Notes under the pieces: generated by a model | Told to the model about the DNA's origin: nothing | What the model saw: the letters and a program-made list of their open reading frames with translations, nothing else | Database searches by the model: none | Shown: positions 22,401 to 32,700 of the stretch, piece by piece | Numbering within the stretch: position 1 is the first letter of the stretch | Layout of the letters: each line of letters opens with the position of its first letter | Source: Chloranthus sessilifolius | Taxonomy: Eukaryota > Streptophyta > Magnoliopsida > Chloranthales > Chloranthaceae | Length of the DNA stretch: 64,000 bases | Assembly: GCA_021018995.1 (NCBI GenBank) | Contig: CM037587.1 | Coordinates: forward strand, 16,989,366-17,053,365 | Direction: 5' to 3' | Translations under genes and position numbers: made by a program

Positions 22401-23426
22401 GACTGATTCAGGATTTTGTTCTGTTTTGTTAAGAGGACTTTGGGGAGACTTTATATCTTCCTATTTTACGTCGCTTCTAACGTATGAATTATGATTTGAT
22501 GTGTTTAGGTATGAACTGGTTTATGTATGTGAGAAGCTAGCTTGGATTGAGATGTCTTGGTGTGGCTTCTCATCGAGGTAGAGAAAACTCCGTAACATGT
22601 GTATTAGATTACAGCTAACATGGATTTAGTGATATGATAAAAGTATGTGTGCTTTACGATTTTGTTTATGAGTTAGCATGAATTTCATTCATAGCTTTTA
22701 ATATGAGAAATGTGTGCGTAAACCTATGTGTGTGTGTGTGTGACATCAGATACGTTGTGTATGTGTGAAATCAGCAATATGTGTGTGTGACATCAGAAAT
22801 ATGTGATTATGTGTGTGTGACATCAAAAGGATGTGAATACATGTGTGTGCAAGCTTTGACTCTTCGAAGTATTATAAATTACCACAAATTCATGGTGATA
22901 AACTATATGTAGAATTAGCACTCTGATTTAAGGTTCATGTGTAGATACCCTACCGACGCGGCAGTATAATCATGACCGATACGGCGGGATATCCGCTCTT
23001 TGATTACCATTCTGCGGTAATATTTCGTGCGGCAAGTCACCTCCATCGAGGGGGCTTGTGAAATTGTTCATTGAACGACGATGGTTGGGGTTTCCCATCG
23101 GTAAATCTATGCGGCTCTCAATGCTATATATATGTTCGAGAGAATATTTAAGTGATTGATTTAAGTCTATGTGAAATAAGAACAAACTTTTGAAATCATG
23201 ATAAGTGTGACTTTGAAACATGCATCAGTTATTCGTTTTATCAAATGCTTTTAAATGATGACTTTCAGTAAGAAGAATATGATTTGAATTATGTCATCAA
23301 ATATGTGTGATGTGAAAGATATGCATGTTATTACATTTCCCTATTGAGCTTAAACTGTTAGCTCATCCCTCGACTGTACGTCACAGGTACAGGTATTGAG
23401 GCAGGGACTGAGGACCATTGTTGTCA

Positions 23427-23535
23427 TAAGCGATCGCTTAAGCTATCATAAGCTACAAAATCACATAAGCCATGATAACTTATGTGATTTTCACATTATG
23501 TGATCGCATACTTAGTATGTGATCACATAATGCTC
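23427..23535. repeat. hAT2 left subterminal repeats (AAGCGATCGCTTAAG type)
   Basis: TAAGCGATCGCTTAAGC, CATAAGC and ATGTGATCGCATA motifs crowd the left end. The right end (28160-28230) repeats CGCTTAAGCGATTAAGCG. The palindrome core is shared with hAT1 (GCGATCGC) but the flanks differ (CATAT in hAT1, TTAAG in hAT2). Confidence 0.7.
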
Positions 23536-23604
23536 CAACGGTCATATTTATGACCGTTGGAGCACTGTAATATTTTTTTTTATTTTTTGAGGTCCCATTG
23601 CCTC

Positions 23605-23613
23605 TATAAAAGG
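23605..23613 (+). promoter_or_regulatory. Putative TATA box of the hAT2 transposase
   Basis: TATAAAAGG occupies the same position, relative to the subterminal repeats, as TATAAATAG in hAT1. The nested insertion 23625-25047 now separates it from the transposase ATG at 25417. Confidence 0.5.
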
Positions 23614-23624
23614 GTGGGTTGGGT

Positions 23625-25047
23625 CAGTGGCGGAACCACGTACCCACCAGTGCCGGCGCGCGCCCACACTGAAAACACCTTTTTTGTATAAGTTATAAAA
23701 CTTAACTCTAAAAGCACCCACACCCTCTTTTCTCTCTCTAAAATCTAAGCCCCTCCCTCCCTCTTATCCCTCTCTAAAGTCTAAACGACTAAACACCTCC
23801 CACGCCCTCCCTCTTTTGGCTCTCTAAAACCCTAAAACCCACGCCCTCTCTCTAAACCAGCGCCCTCCGCGGCTCCGCCCTACCTCTGTTCTCTCTGGCT
23901 CCTCCTGCCGGCTGCCGCCACCCTCCGGTAAGTACTCTCCCTCGCTCTCAGGCAGCCCCCTCTTCTTATTTCTCTCTCTAGATATAGGGTTTTATTTTTT
24001 TTCTCTCTCTAAAGTCTAAACCCCTCTTAGGCAGCCCCCTCTTCTTCTTCTTGTTTCTCTCTCTAGATTTAGGGTTTTATTCTTTTTTTTAATTGATTTA
24101 GGGTTAGGGTCCTTAGGGACTTTCATTTAATATTTTCCCTAGATTTAGGTTTTATTTTTATTGAAATTTAGAATTTTATTTGTTAAATATTAATTGTATT
24201 TTGAATTTTATTGTGTAGGTTTTCAACAATCTGGATTCGTCGGATCGCGCAATCGGATTTGAGTTAAAATTTCTTCGGATCGTGCTAAATAGGAGGTAAT
24301 TTTTCTTACCTAAATTTAACTTTTTGTAATTCTATTTTATTGGCTGATAATCCTGGTTCCGCCACTGTGAGTGAGGTGGTGATGATGTGGGCGTGGATTT
24401 GGAGGAAATGGGTCTTCGCTGAACATGATTTTAGGAGTGAAATGCAACTTTTTTTAGAGCTAGTGAAACTAGAAAGTTGGTTTTCTAGGTGTTTTTGTTG
24501 GTGGGCGTGAAGGTGATTCAAGTTAAGTAATGGGTTTGGGTTGATTAAATGGGAAGAAATGGAGGGACGATTTTGGTGGCTAATATTGAGAAAGCGTGAG
24601 AAAGCCATGTACTTGGCCTCCTCTATATTCTAAGAGGATCATAAAGTTTCATTCGATAGCCAAACTATGTTTATGAGATTTGAATCTCCTTATGGTTATC
24701 AAGCTTATGAGGCACCTTTTAGCCCATTGAATGTGTCAAAAGTTGACCCCTATGGATGGCCCTTTTATAGTATTGGAACTAGGGATGCAAGTTTTGACCC
24801 GAAATTGAAACCTGACCCGAAAACCAAGCGAACCGAACTGGTCTGAACCAGCCGGTTCTGGCTCAAGTCGGTTTCGATTTTGGATGGTGAAAACCGATTA
24901 GGTAGGATTAGAAAATCGGAAAAAATAAAAAATAAAAAATTTAAAAAAAGAAAGGAAAAAACAGAAAAAATAGCTCAAAAAAATTATAAAATTTATCTCT
25001 AATTCATTTTGCGCCCCGCCTCGACGAGAATCCTAGTTCTACCACTG
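23625..25047. mobile_element. hAT3: chimeric hAT-type insertion carrying a PPR gene fragment
   Basis: A perfect 8-bp target duplication GGTTGGGT (23617-23624, 25048-25055) flanks the insertion. The left end is CAGTGGCGGAACCA and the right end is TAGTTCTACCACTG, an imperfect inverse. A second, perfect right end (TGGTTCCGCCACTG) occurs internally at 24354-24367, so 23625-24367 looks like a complete smaller element with its own pair of ends. Between the two right ends lie a PPR gene segment (24368-24608 plus upstream DNA) and, from 24782, part of another element starting TAGGGATGCAAGTTTTGACC. No transposase is encoded. Confidence 0.85.
24368..24608 (-). pseudogene. Captured PPR gene N-terminus
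   Basis: On the minus strand an ATG at 24606-24608 opens a frame MAFSRFLNISHQNRPSISSH with a Ser/His/Asn-rich transit-peptide-like start. It continues SSKKSCISLLKSCSAKTHFL and QIHAHIITTSL. The phrase LLKSC..LLQIHAHIITTSL is typical of the beginning of plant PLS-type pentatricopeptide repeat proteins, which edit or process organelle RNA. Coding similarity stops exactly where the hAT end CAGTGGCGGAACC begins. About 170 bases upstream of the ATG (24609-24780) look like the original 5' flank. The fragment is about 75 codons without stops, far shorter than a real PPR protein (400-700 residues). Confidence 0.7.
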
Positions 25048-25416
25048 GGTTGGGTCCTCTACTCCTTACACAACTATTTTGGCTTAAACTCCCTCTCTAA
25101 CCTCCATTCTTTACTCCCAATCTCTTCCCATCTTTTTTTTTTTTTATGCTTTGTAATTTTTTTTTAGTGAATTAAATTATTGTAAACTTAGTAATATTAG
25201 TGTTAGTGTGTTACAAAGCCTCAAAGGGAAAGATCAATGATCAAGATTCAAGAGTGAAGAAAGCTTATAGTTCTAATCTTCTATCAATCAAGTGACCCGG
25301 ATCAAGCAAACAAGACTTTTGGGAGGTTTGAGTTTTATTATTTTTGTTTCAAAAATTTTAAATCTCTAATTTTGTTTTCCTAGTTCCTACTTTCTATCAT
25401 CATTCACCAATTAATT

Positions 25417-28012
25417 ATGTCTACATCTTCAACCCCGGATCCTCTAAGACCTAAATCGAATGATCCGAGTTGGAAATATGGATGGTATAAGAGTCCTACC
25501 GAAAAAGCAATCATAGTTTGTACCTTGTGTGATTATGAGAGCACGGGTAGCATAGGACGTCATAAACATCTTGCTCATGGAGACGGACCAAATGGTAGGG
25601 TTTGTAGAAAAACTACTCCAAAAATCCGAAAGAAAATAATGGAGTATATGAACAAGCTTTCTAGGAAAAAACATGATCAAGATGTTGTTTTAGAAGGCTA
25701 TATGGAAGGTGATCATGATGATTATGAAGATGATAGATCTACACCATCAACGGCCCAAAGTAGACGACCTTCACAACCACCATCGAAAAAAACACGTGGT
25801 CGTGGTACACTAGAAGGGTGGTGTCGACCACATCTGAAGGATGTGGTTAATCAAAGGGAGGGTAAAGGACCCGCTCAAACAATACTAGAGAACTGATTTA
25901 AGGGTAAGGATAGACCCACCACAATCCAATATGTGGTTTAGTGGTTCTACCAATCCGGAATTTCTTTCAATACCGTTAAGCTAAAGAGATTCAAATTGAT
26001 GATTGAAGCTCTTGGGCAATTTGGGCCCGGACTTAAACCCCCTTCCTACCATGAAATCCGGGAAACATGCCTCAAAGAAGAGGTGAGAGTGACCAACAAT
26101 ATTTTAGCCGAATACAAGAATGCATGAAAAATATACGGTTGCACATTAATGGCCGATGGATGGACGGATAGAACCGATCGGACATTGATCAACTTTTTGG
26201 CAAATTGTCCTACCGGGACTATGTTCCTAAAATCGGTAGATGCATAAGCCCATTCTCACACGACCGAATATTTATTTACACTTTTGGATAAGACCATCGA
26301 GAAAATAGGACCCGAATACATTGTCCAAGTTGTAATGGACAATGCGGCATCCTACGTAGCCGTCAGTCGCCTCCTTATGGAGAAGAGACTGCACCTATAT
26401 TGGATGCCATGTGCGGCCCATTGTTTAGACCTAATCTTAGAAGATATAGGCAAACTACATATTAAAACAATTGTTAAAGCTAAGAGGATAGTTATATTTA
26501 TGTACAAACATGCACTTCTACTTTAAAAAATGCGCAAAGCAATAGGAGGTAATTTATTACGTCCCGTCGTGACTTGATTTGCAACCACATTTTTAACTTT
26601 ACAAAGCTTGTATGCGAAAAAAAAATGAGCTTCGAAGTTCTGTAACATCGGCCAATTGGAATAATGGACCTTGGTCAAAGAAAGTCGATGGTAAACAAGT
26701 TGCACAAACATTGCTCTAAAACCAATTTTGGACTAGTATTGCATAAACCCTACTCCCAACCAATCGTAGAGGTGTTACGATTGGTGGATGGTAATGAGAA
26801 ACCACTAATGGGATATATATATATAGTTATATGGAGGGTGCCCAAGAAAAAATAAAATCTAATAATCAATTCAAGTCAAGATTATATCAACCTGTGTTGG
26901 ATATAATCAACAAGAGGTGGGGAAGTCAAATGGCATCTCCACTATATTCGGCCACCTTCATTCTTAATCCGACGGTGTACTTTGCGCACCCGGATCAAGA
27001 TGATGCGAATGCCACTCACATGGTTGGTTTTCTTGACTGCTTAGAAATGATGGTCCCTGATAGAGGTGAACATGATAGAATAAGTCATCAGTTGGACCAT
27101 TACAAGAAGGCGGAAGGATTTTTTGGAAGGGACATGGTTATCCGACATAGAACTATAAAAATTTCAAGTATAAACTTTAAAAGTCTCTAAAGCTCAAACT
27201 AATTAATATATTTTATTTCTACTCTAGTAGTTCTAACTTCTAATAATTCTCTTTAACTACAGCCGACTGGTGGGCAGCTTATGGGGTAGATCCGATAACA
27301 AAGGATCCCATTTTGAAAAAACTGGCCATTAGGATACTTGGCCTTACTTGTGCCGCTTCCGGATGTGAGCGGAATTGGAGTTCTTTTGAGATGAGAATTG
27401 AAGACTTAAACAATTAAAATCAATCCATGAATATTTTAATTAAATTGCAAGGTTTTTAATAGTCCTACTCCTCGTGTTTAACAGATCCACACAAAGAAAA
27501 GGAACCGACTTGAGCAAAAGAAGCTCAATGACTTGGTATTCATGCAGTACAATCAAAAATTGCATGAACGATTCCTTGCAAGGCGAGAGAAATCGGGGTT
27601 CTATGATCCCATTTGTGTGGATAATGTGCCTGCTGACCATCCATGGATGGTTGATTCTCCAGATGAGCCTGTCTTTTATGGGGAAGATTTGACATGGGCC
27701 CAAGTTGAAGCAGCAGCTCTTGGTCTGGCACCCACTAATAGGAGGAGGCGACCTGTTGGTGGAGGTAGTAGCAGCCAAGGCATGCATATTGATGAAGAAG
27801 ATGAAAGAATAGAAGAAGATGATAGACAATCAGATGATATAGATTCCATACTAGTGAGATCGGACGAAGACGAAACAGAGGAAGAAGAGTATGTAGAAGG
27901 AGATGATTCCAATGACGACGGCAATGATGGTGATGATGATGGAGGAGATGTACCACAATGGGTTAGAAATGAATGTGTAGAGTACATTGCTGGTACTCAG
28001 TATCAAAATTAA
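25417..28012 (+). pseudogene. hAT2 transposase (BED/DUF659/hAT-C type), decayed
   Basis: The ATG at 25417 begins MSTSSTPDPLRPKSNDPSWK. A BED-type zinc finger follows, with CTLCDYESTGSIGRHKHLAH (C-x2-C then H-x4-H). An acidic linker follows, then the DUF659 core: YHEIRETCLKEEV, CTLMADGWTDRTDRTLINFL and VVMDNAASYVAVSRLL. The strongly conserved YWMPCAAHCLDLILEDIG (about 26398) is intact here, unlike in hAT1. The hAT-C dimerisation segment (about 27262-27395) contains DWWAAYGVDP and LGLTCAASGCERNWSSFEM. An intron (about 27396-27480, ending AACAG) precedes a last exon encoding KKRNRLEQKKLNDLVFMQYN and a long Asp/Glu-rich tail ending at 28012. In-frame stops (25894-25896, 25939-25941, about 26126, 26248 and others) and a degraded 26520-26830 region make it non-functional. 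Confidence 0.9.
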
Positions 28013-28713
28013 AGTTATAATTTTGAATATTAGTAAGTAAAACTTCTTTTTTAAATGCAAGAATGTCTATTTTTCTCTTCTAGAGATTTGAATACTTATT
28101 GTTAATTTTATTTTATTTTTTTTAATTATATTTTTTTTTTGAAAAAAAAAAAAAGTATGTCATGGCTTAAGCGATTAAGCGATTCGCTTAAGCGAAATTG
28201 AGCCAAATCGCTTAAACGAAATTAAGCCATTTGACAACAATGCTGAGGACGTAGATCCTGAGGACCCGGAGTACGTGCCTGAGGGGGAGACTGAGCCCCC
28301 TCCTGACGAGTACTTTTAGTGGACTAGCGTTACGTACTTTGAGATTTTGTTTGTAGGGCTTGGAATGTCCAGCCATTATAAGATAGAACTAATATAATTA
28401 TGTGATACGGTATTCATTTTGCGAACAATCTTTGCGTGAGTATTGGTTGTCACTGATGGTTCAGTTCGTTTCTTTTGTTCATGCTATTGGCATGAGATTA
28501 GAACCGTCTTTTGTTATACATTCTGGTTTTGTCATTATATAGAAATAGAGATTTATTTTCCTTATGATGACTCGATTTGCATAATTAGAATGCATGCTTT
28601 GTTTCCGCTTTGTGTGTGGATGTGCCAAGTGATCGGTGTGTTTTGGGATCGGTCTTTTTAACCATCCGATGGCAAGGGTTTCAGGGTGCAAAAATCCGGG
28701 ATGTCACAGTTAG

Positions 28714-29092
28714 CTCACCCCGACTATATGTCACAGGTGTGGCACTTGATTAGAACACCGGACTTGAGGAAAGTCCAATTTGGCGTACTGGAAGGAGATC
28801 TTCCGTTTGTGGATTTTACCCATAGATTGGGGTTTGTCTGTTTAGGTGATGGTTGGCCATCACCGGTGGTTTAGTTGTTTCTTTTGAATTACGTGTTCTC
28901 TATATAGAAATGAAAATTTGATTTTAGTTCTACCATATGTACATCTGTTTTGATTTCCGCGCTTATATGTGGATGTACCAAGTATTCTGTTTTCAGATTG
29001 TGATCTACGATCTGGCGATCCATGGTTTCCCAGGTGGTCAAAGAAAAAAAAATCTCTTAGAAAATCGTGTTGGGAAAATCCGGGCTGTCACA
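28714..29092 (+). mobile_element. 3' LTR of element A, distal part
   Basis: CTCACCCCGACTATATGTCACAGG continues the A LTR after the right-hand GTTAG copy and matches 1695-2161 of the 5' LTR, ending GGCTGTCACA at 29092. The bases GTTTC (29093-29097) should be the right copy of A's own target duplication. The left copy lies outside the window. An internal deletion (about 70 bases relative to the 5' LTR) removes part of the segment around 1820-1905. Confidence 0.92.
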
Positions 29093-29656
29093 GTTTCCCT
29101 AAAAATTTTATTTATTATATTAATTTGGTACTCAAATATGAAAATGTTAATATTTTCTGCTCAGTCTTTTGTTTCCATAATTCACCAACAATTTACAAAC
29201 CATAGCAAAAGAACGGCTTTTTGGTGCAAATTGCGATTTTTTTTTTCCCCCCAACCCCCCCCCTCTTAAGAAAATCCAGCGTCCATTACTGGAAGTAGGA
29301 GCTCGCCTATAGAAAGGGGGGTATGTTTCCTATAGAAAAATTAAAAGTAATAAAAAAGAATTGTGAGTTCCTAACAAAACAAAACAAAAAGAAAAGATAC
29401 GAAATTATTTTTCTCCATCACTTCTTGGAAAATAAAAGGAGGATATAGTATCAAAAATTGAATGGTTCAATGAAAACTGGCTTTCTTGATTAACTGGTGT
29501 GTTCGGCTGGTTTATTAACTTTTTTACTTCAAAAAATAAATACCACCAAAAATACAAGTTGAAATTTACAATGTGAGAATTGATCAAGCAGCATTAATAT
29601 GGATAAATGATTGAAACATGTGAAACATAAACCACTTAGATACAGAAGATATTGAC
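29093..29656. other. Intron sequence of the kinase gene between element A and exon h
   Basis: AT-rich with a poly-T/poly-C run at 29238-29264. No coding similarity on either strand, and in particular no kinase exon encoding the DFG motif. Confidence 0.6.
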
Positions 29657-29749
29657 CTTGATATGACCGTTATGAGCAATTAATAAATTATCCGGCTTCA
29701 GGTCTCGATGAATTACATTTAACGAATGCAAGTATTCTAATGCAAGAAC
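29657..29749 (-). CDS. IRE: IRE-type kinase exon h: catalytic loop
   Basis: 31 codons, phase 0 at both ends. It reads [20 protein letters not shown], then [11 protein letters not shown]. It contains the catalytic Asp and Asn of HRDLKPDN. The acceptor is TTTCAG and the donor is AAG|GTCAAT. The next exon, with DFG, is not in the window. Confidence 0.93.
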
Positions 29750-32700
29750 CTGAAACAAGTTGAAACCTGAAAATTATACAATTATTTAAGCCAAAATGAA
29801 AAAATACGGGTACGGGTTTAATACAGTGAGCGAGAAAGTCTGTAAAATACGGAAAAAAAAGGGAAAAAAATTGAAAGATAGGAAAACAGTAAAATACGGA
29901 AGACAAAAAAAACGGAAAAAAGGGGGAAAATCAGGAAAAAAACTAGATAATATTAAAAAATATATTAAAATAATTTTTTTAAAATATGTTAAAATTTGAT
30001 TAAAAAAAAAAGTTTAGTACGCAAAAAAAGCTTTTAATGTGTATTATACGAAAATATGCATTTTATAAAAATATACGGGTATTTTATGTGTTTAGCATTT
30101 ACTTACAACTTCTGCTATATATATGCGTGCCATTTCTTCATCCAGACAGCCTAAGTTCCTCAACAAGGAGTAGAGATCTCCTCCATTCAAGTACTCCATG
30201 ACCAGATAAAGGTTTTCCCTACATGTGAAGGAGTAGAAAAAACGAACCTGTTGATCATCAGATTCAAAATCCATGTTAGAAAAGTAATCTAAGCAATCAG
30301 ACCTGTTCAAAGAGTAAAAGATAAAAAGGACCTGCTCACCACAAAAGGATTACGAACTGATATTAGAATATTACGCTCGGCCAAAATACTTTCCACTGCA
30401 TTTTTACGGATCATATCAGCCTTTTTAAGAACCTGTAAATTGAATCAAAGCATTCTTATATATAAAGTGCCACCAATTTTATCCAAAGAAATTGGGAAAG
30501 TAAATGCATATTTGCAACAACAGCATATTAGATCTTATATGCCCAATAAACGTGGCACTACTTATTAAGCTTATATATATATATAATGCTATGAGAGCAT
30601 TACAATGCTCAGGAGAGAACCGGGATATTAGCTTAAAAGAAAGCAATCATATTGCAAAGACAAAAACAACCACGATGAGACTAACGATAGCACATGATTA
30701 TTCAGAAAAAAAAATGTGACTACTATGGAAAGAAGTAATTAGGCAAATAGAATTAAAATCAAATTGCGGTTTTAAACATCGGCCTTATCTGATAGATATC
30801 AGCAGAAATGTATCAGGTTAGGGCCCATCAGATACGATATACACCCCCGATTTGATATAATTAGCCGATACGTATCTGATATATCAAATACATATCGGCT
30901 TGGGTTGCAAGCAATATGTCGATATGTATCAGTTTTTAAATCCCTGCTCCTGTGCATCAGTGAAGTTAAAATACATCAGCGGTTCACCATAACTGAATGT
31001 AATAGGAAAAATTATGGTTTTTCAACCACAATATAGTGTTGACATGGAAACCGTGATCTGAGAAACACAAAACTTAATTTAGTAACCAACTCTTATGGTG
31101 AGCACAACCATGTCTTCAAAAGGTTTCATTTTCACAGTATAAACCAGTGTTTTAAAAACTGGACCGGACCGGCCAGTTCAACCGGAACCAGTGGGTTAGA
31201 GGGTCTGGTTCCCATAAGAACCGAAACCTACGGTTTTTTCTTGTTGAACCGGTGAACAGGGCGGTTTTTACATTAAACTGCCCGGTTCGTCCGGTTCAAC
31301 GTGAACCGGCCCGGTTCATCTTTTTTCAAATTTTTATTAAAATTTTAAAAATATTACATGTTGTGGAAGTGATTTGAACTCAAAACCTATTTAATACTCT
31401 CAACTAACACCTAAGTTCTAAGCAACAAGTACTAATATGTTTGTTGACACTACGATGCAACATTACTTTAATATATATCTTTACAACTTATATCATAAAA
31501 CTAATATAGGACAATATAAGCCACATAACTTTTCTTTTTCTTCTTGAACCAGTCCGGATGAACCCGGTTGGGTCCAGTCCGACCGAACCGGTGCCCTTAA
31601 CGGTTCGGTGTCCGGTCCGGTTTATCAAACGTTGGTATAAACATTGATGAAAACAAATGTAAGAGTTAAAAAAGAAACATAGGAACAACGGGTTCTAAAA
31701 AAAGTTGTGATCATAGAGGATAGAGAGTTCAAGTTGGAACATATGATAGGTCAACCACTGAATTATCTAATCAATCTCCACACCATATTTTGGTTTATTA
31801 CTGAATATCATCCATCTATTTGGAACTGGCTTTATGAATCTTATTTCTCTACTAATTTTCAGTTACAAGTGAACATGAAGGATAAATCTCATCCATAATT
31901 TCTGTTGGGATAATATTTCCGCATATTCAAAGCAAAGACTCGAAGGATGACCTGACTTTTGCAGTAACCAATTGATGGAAATAACCACAGATTATCAGAA
32001 CTTTTGAAGTGCTCCAAAATCCAGTTGTAGAATTTTTTTCGTGCAACCACAGATTATCAGAATTGTACAAGTGCTCCAAACTCCAGAAGTCTTTCCAAAC
32101 TTAGCCAGGAGCAAATGCCATATCCTTAAAAGTAAATTTTTTTCTGGCTTTTTATATGAAATATGGAAAAGCAAGATTTCATAGCTATTACTATTTAGAG
32201 ACACCAATGGTTCACCAGTTTAGATCACACCATGGCTTGAAAAAAGAGACTGATAATTTAGATGCGTAAAGAAAATGAATAAAGAGACAGTCAAGAGCAT
32301 GGTATCAATTATCAGCCGACACTGGTACGTATTGGTTTCTAGCCAAACTGATACCAATACCAATATCATATTGATACCGGTATTGGTATGATAGCGGTCG
32401 ATACCAATATGTACTGGAAGATACCAATCGTATGACAATATCGGCCGATATTGTCCTCGTATCGGCCGATAGTGTCATTTTTTTTCACCGAAAAAAATCA
32501 GAATCAGTATCGTTCAATATGTATTGTTCCAAAGATTAGACCGATACCCGATACTGATAACGAGTTTGATGCCTCTCAAGAGGTAATGGGTTATGACTAT
32601 GTTATGCCTTTATGTATGGGGTTTAAAGTAAAAAATTGATTCACCCTTCACAATCCATAATCGACAAGGCCCTTCCATTAAAACCAATCTGAGAAATTAG

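Larger units (their letters stand above)
23416..28242 (+). mobile_element. hAT2 DNA transposon in the 3' LTR of B
   Basis: TIRs CATTGTTGTCA and TGACAACAATG are perfect inverses. The 8-bp target duplication CTGAGGAC is perfect (23408-23415, 28243-28250), and the empty site is kept in the 5' LTR near 12840. The element is 4.83 kb long. It carries a transposase gene, a nested hAT-type insertion (23625-25047) and its own palindromic subterminal repeats. Confidence 0.95.
7272..28708 (+). mobile_element. Element B: full-length Tekay/Del-like Ty3/gypsy retrotransposon nested in the 3' LTR of A
   Basis: B starts TGTAATGTCTCG and ends TGTCACA. It is flanked by a perfect 5-bp target duplication GTTAG (7267-7271 and 28709-28713) that reconstitutes the A LTR sequence, as shown by the intact copy near 1688-1694. 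The layout is 5' LTR, PBS, gag, PR-RT-RH-IN-chromodomain, extra ORF, PPT, 3' LTR. Two hAT elements sit in the LTRs and one nested MITE sits in the extra ORF. Without these insertions B is about 12 kb. All ORFs are broken. Confidence 0.95.
21606..28708 (+). mobile_element. Element B 3' LTR, interrupted by hAT2
   Basis: The LTR is 21606-23415 plus 28251-28708, about 2.27 kb once hAT2 and one target duplication are removed. It starts TGTAATGTCCC and ends GATGTCACA. It has the same internal order as the 5' LTR. Small indels distinguish the two, for example a shorter TG tract and loss of some CGATCGAT units. Confidence 0.93.

Noticed and set aside
24780..24910. Complete TAGGGATGCA-type MITE inside hAT3
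   Set aside because: Only a left end and subterminal motifs are visible. No right end or duplication was found, so it is noted only as a partial relative.
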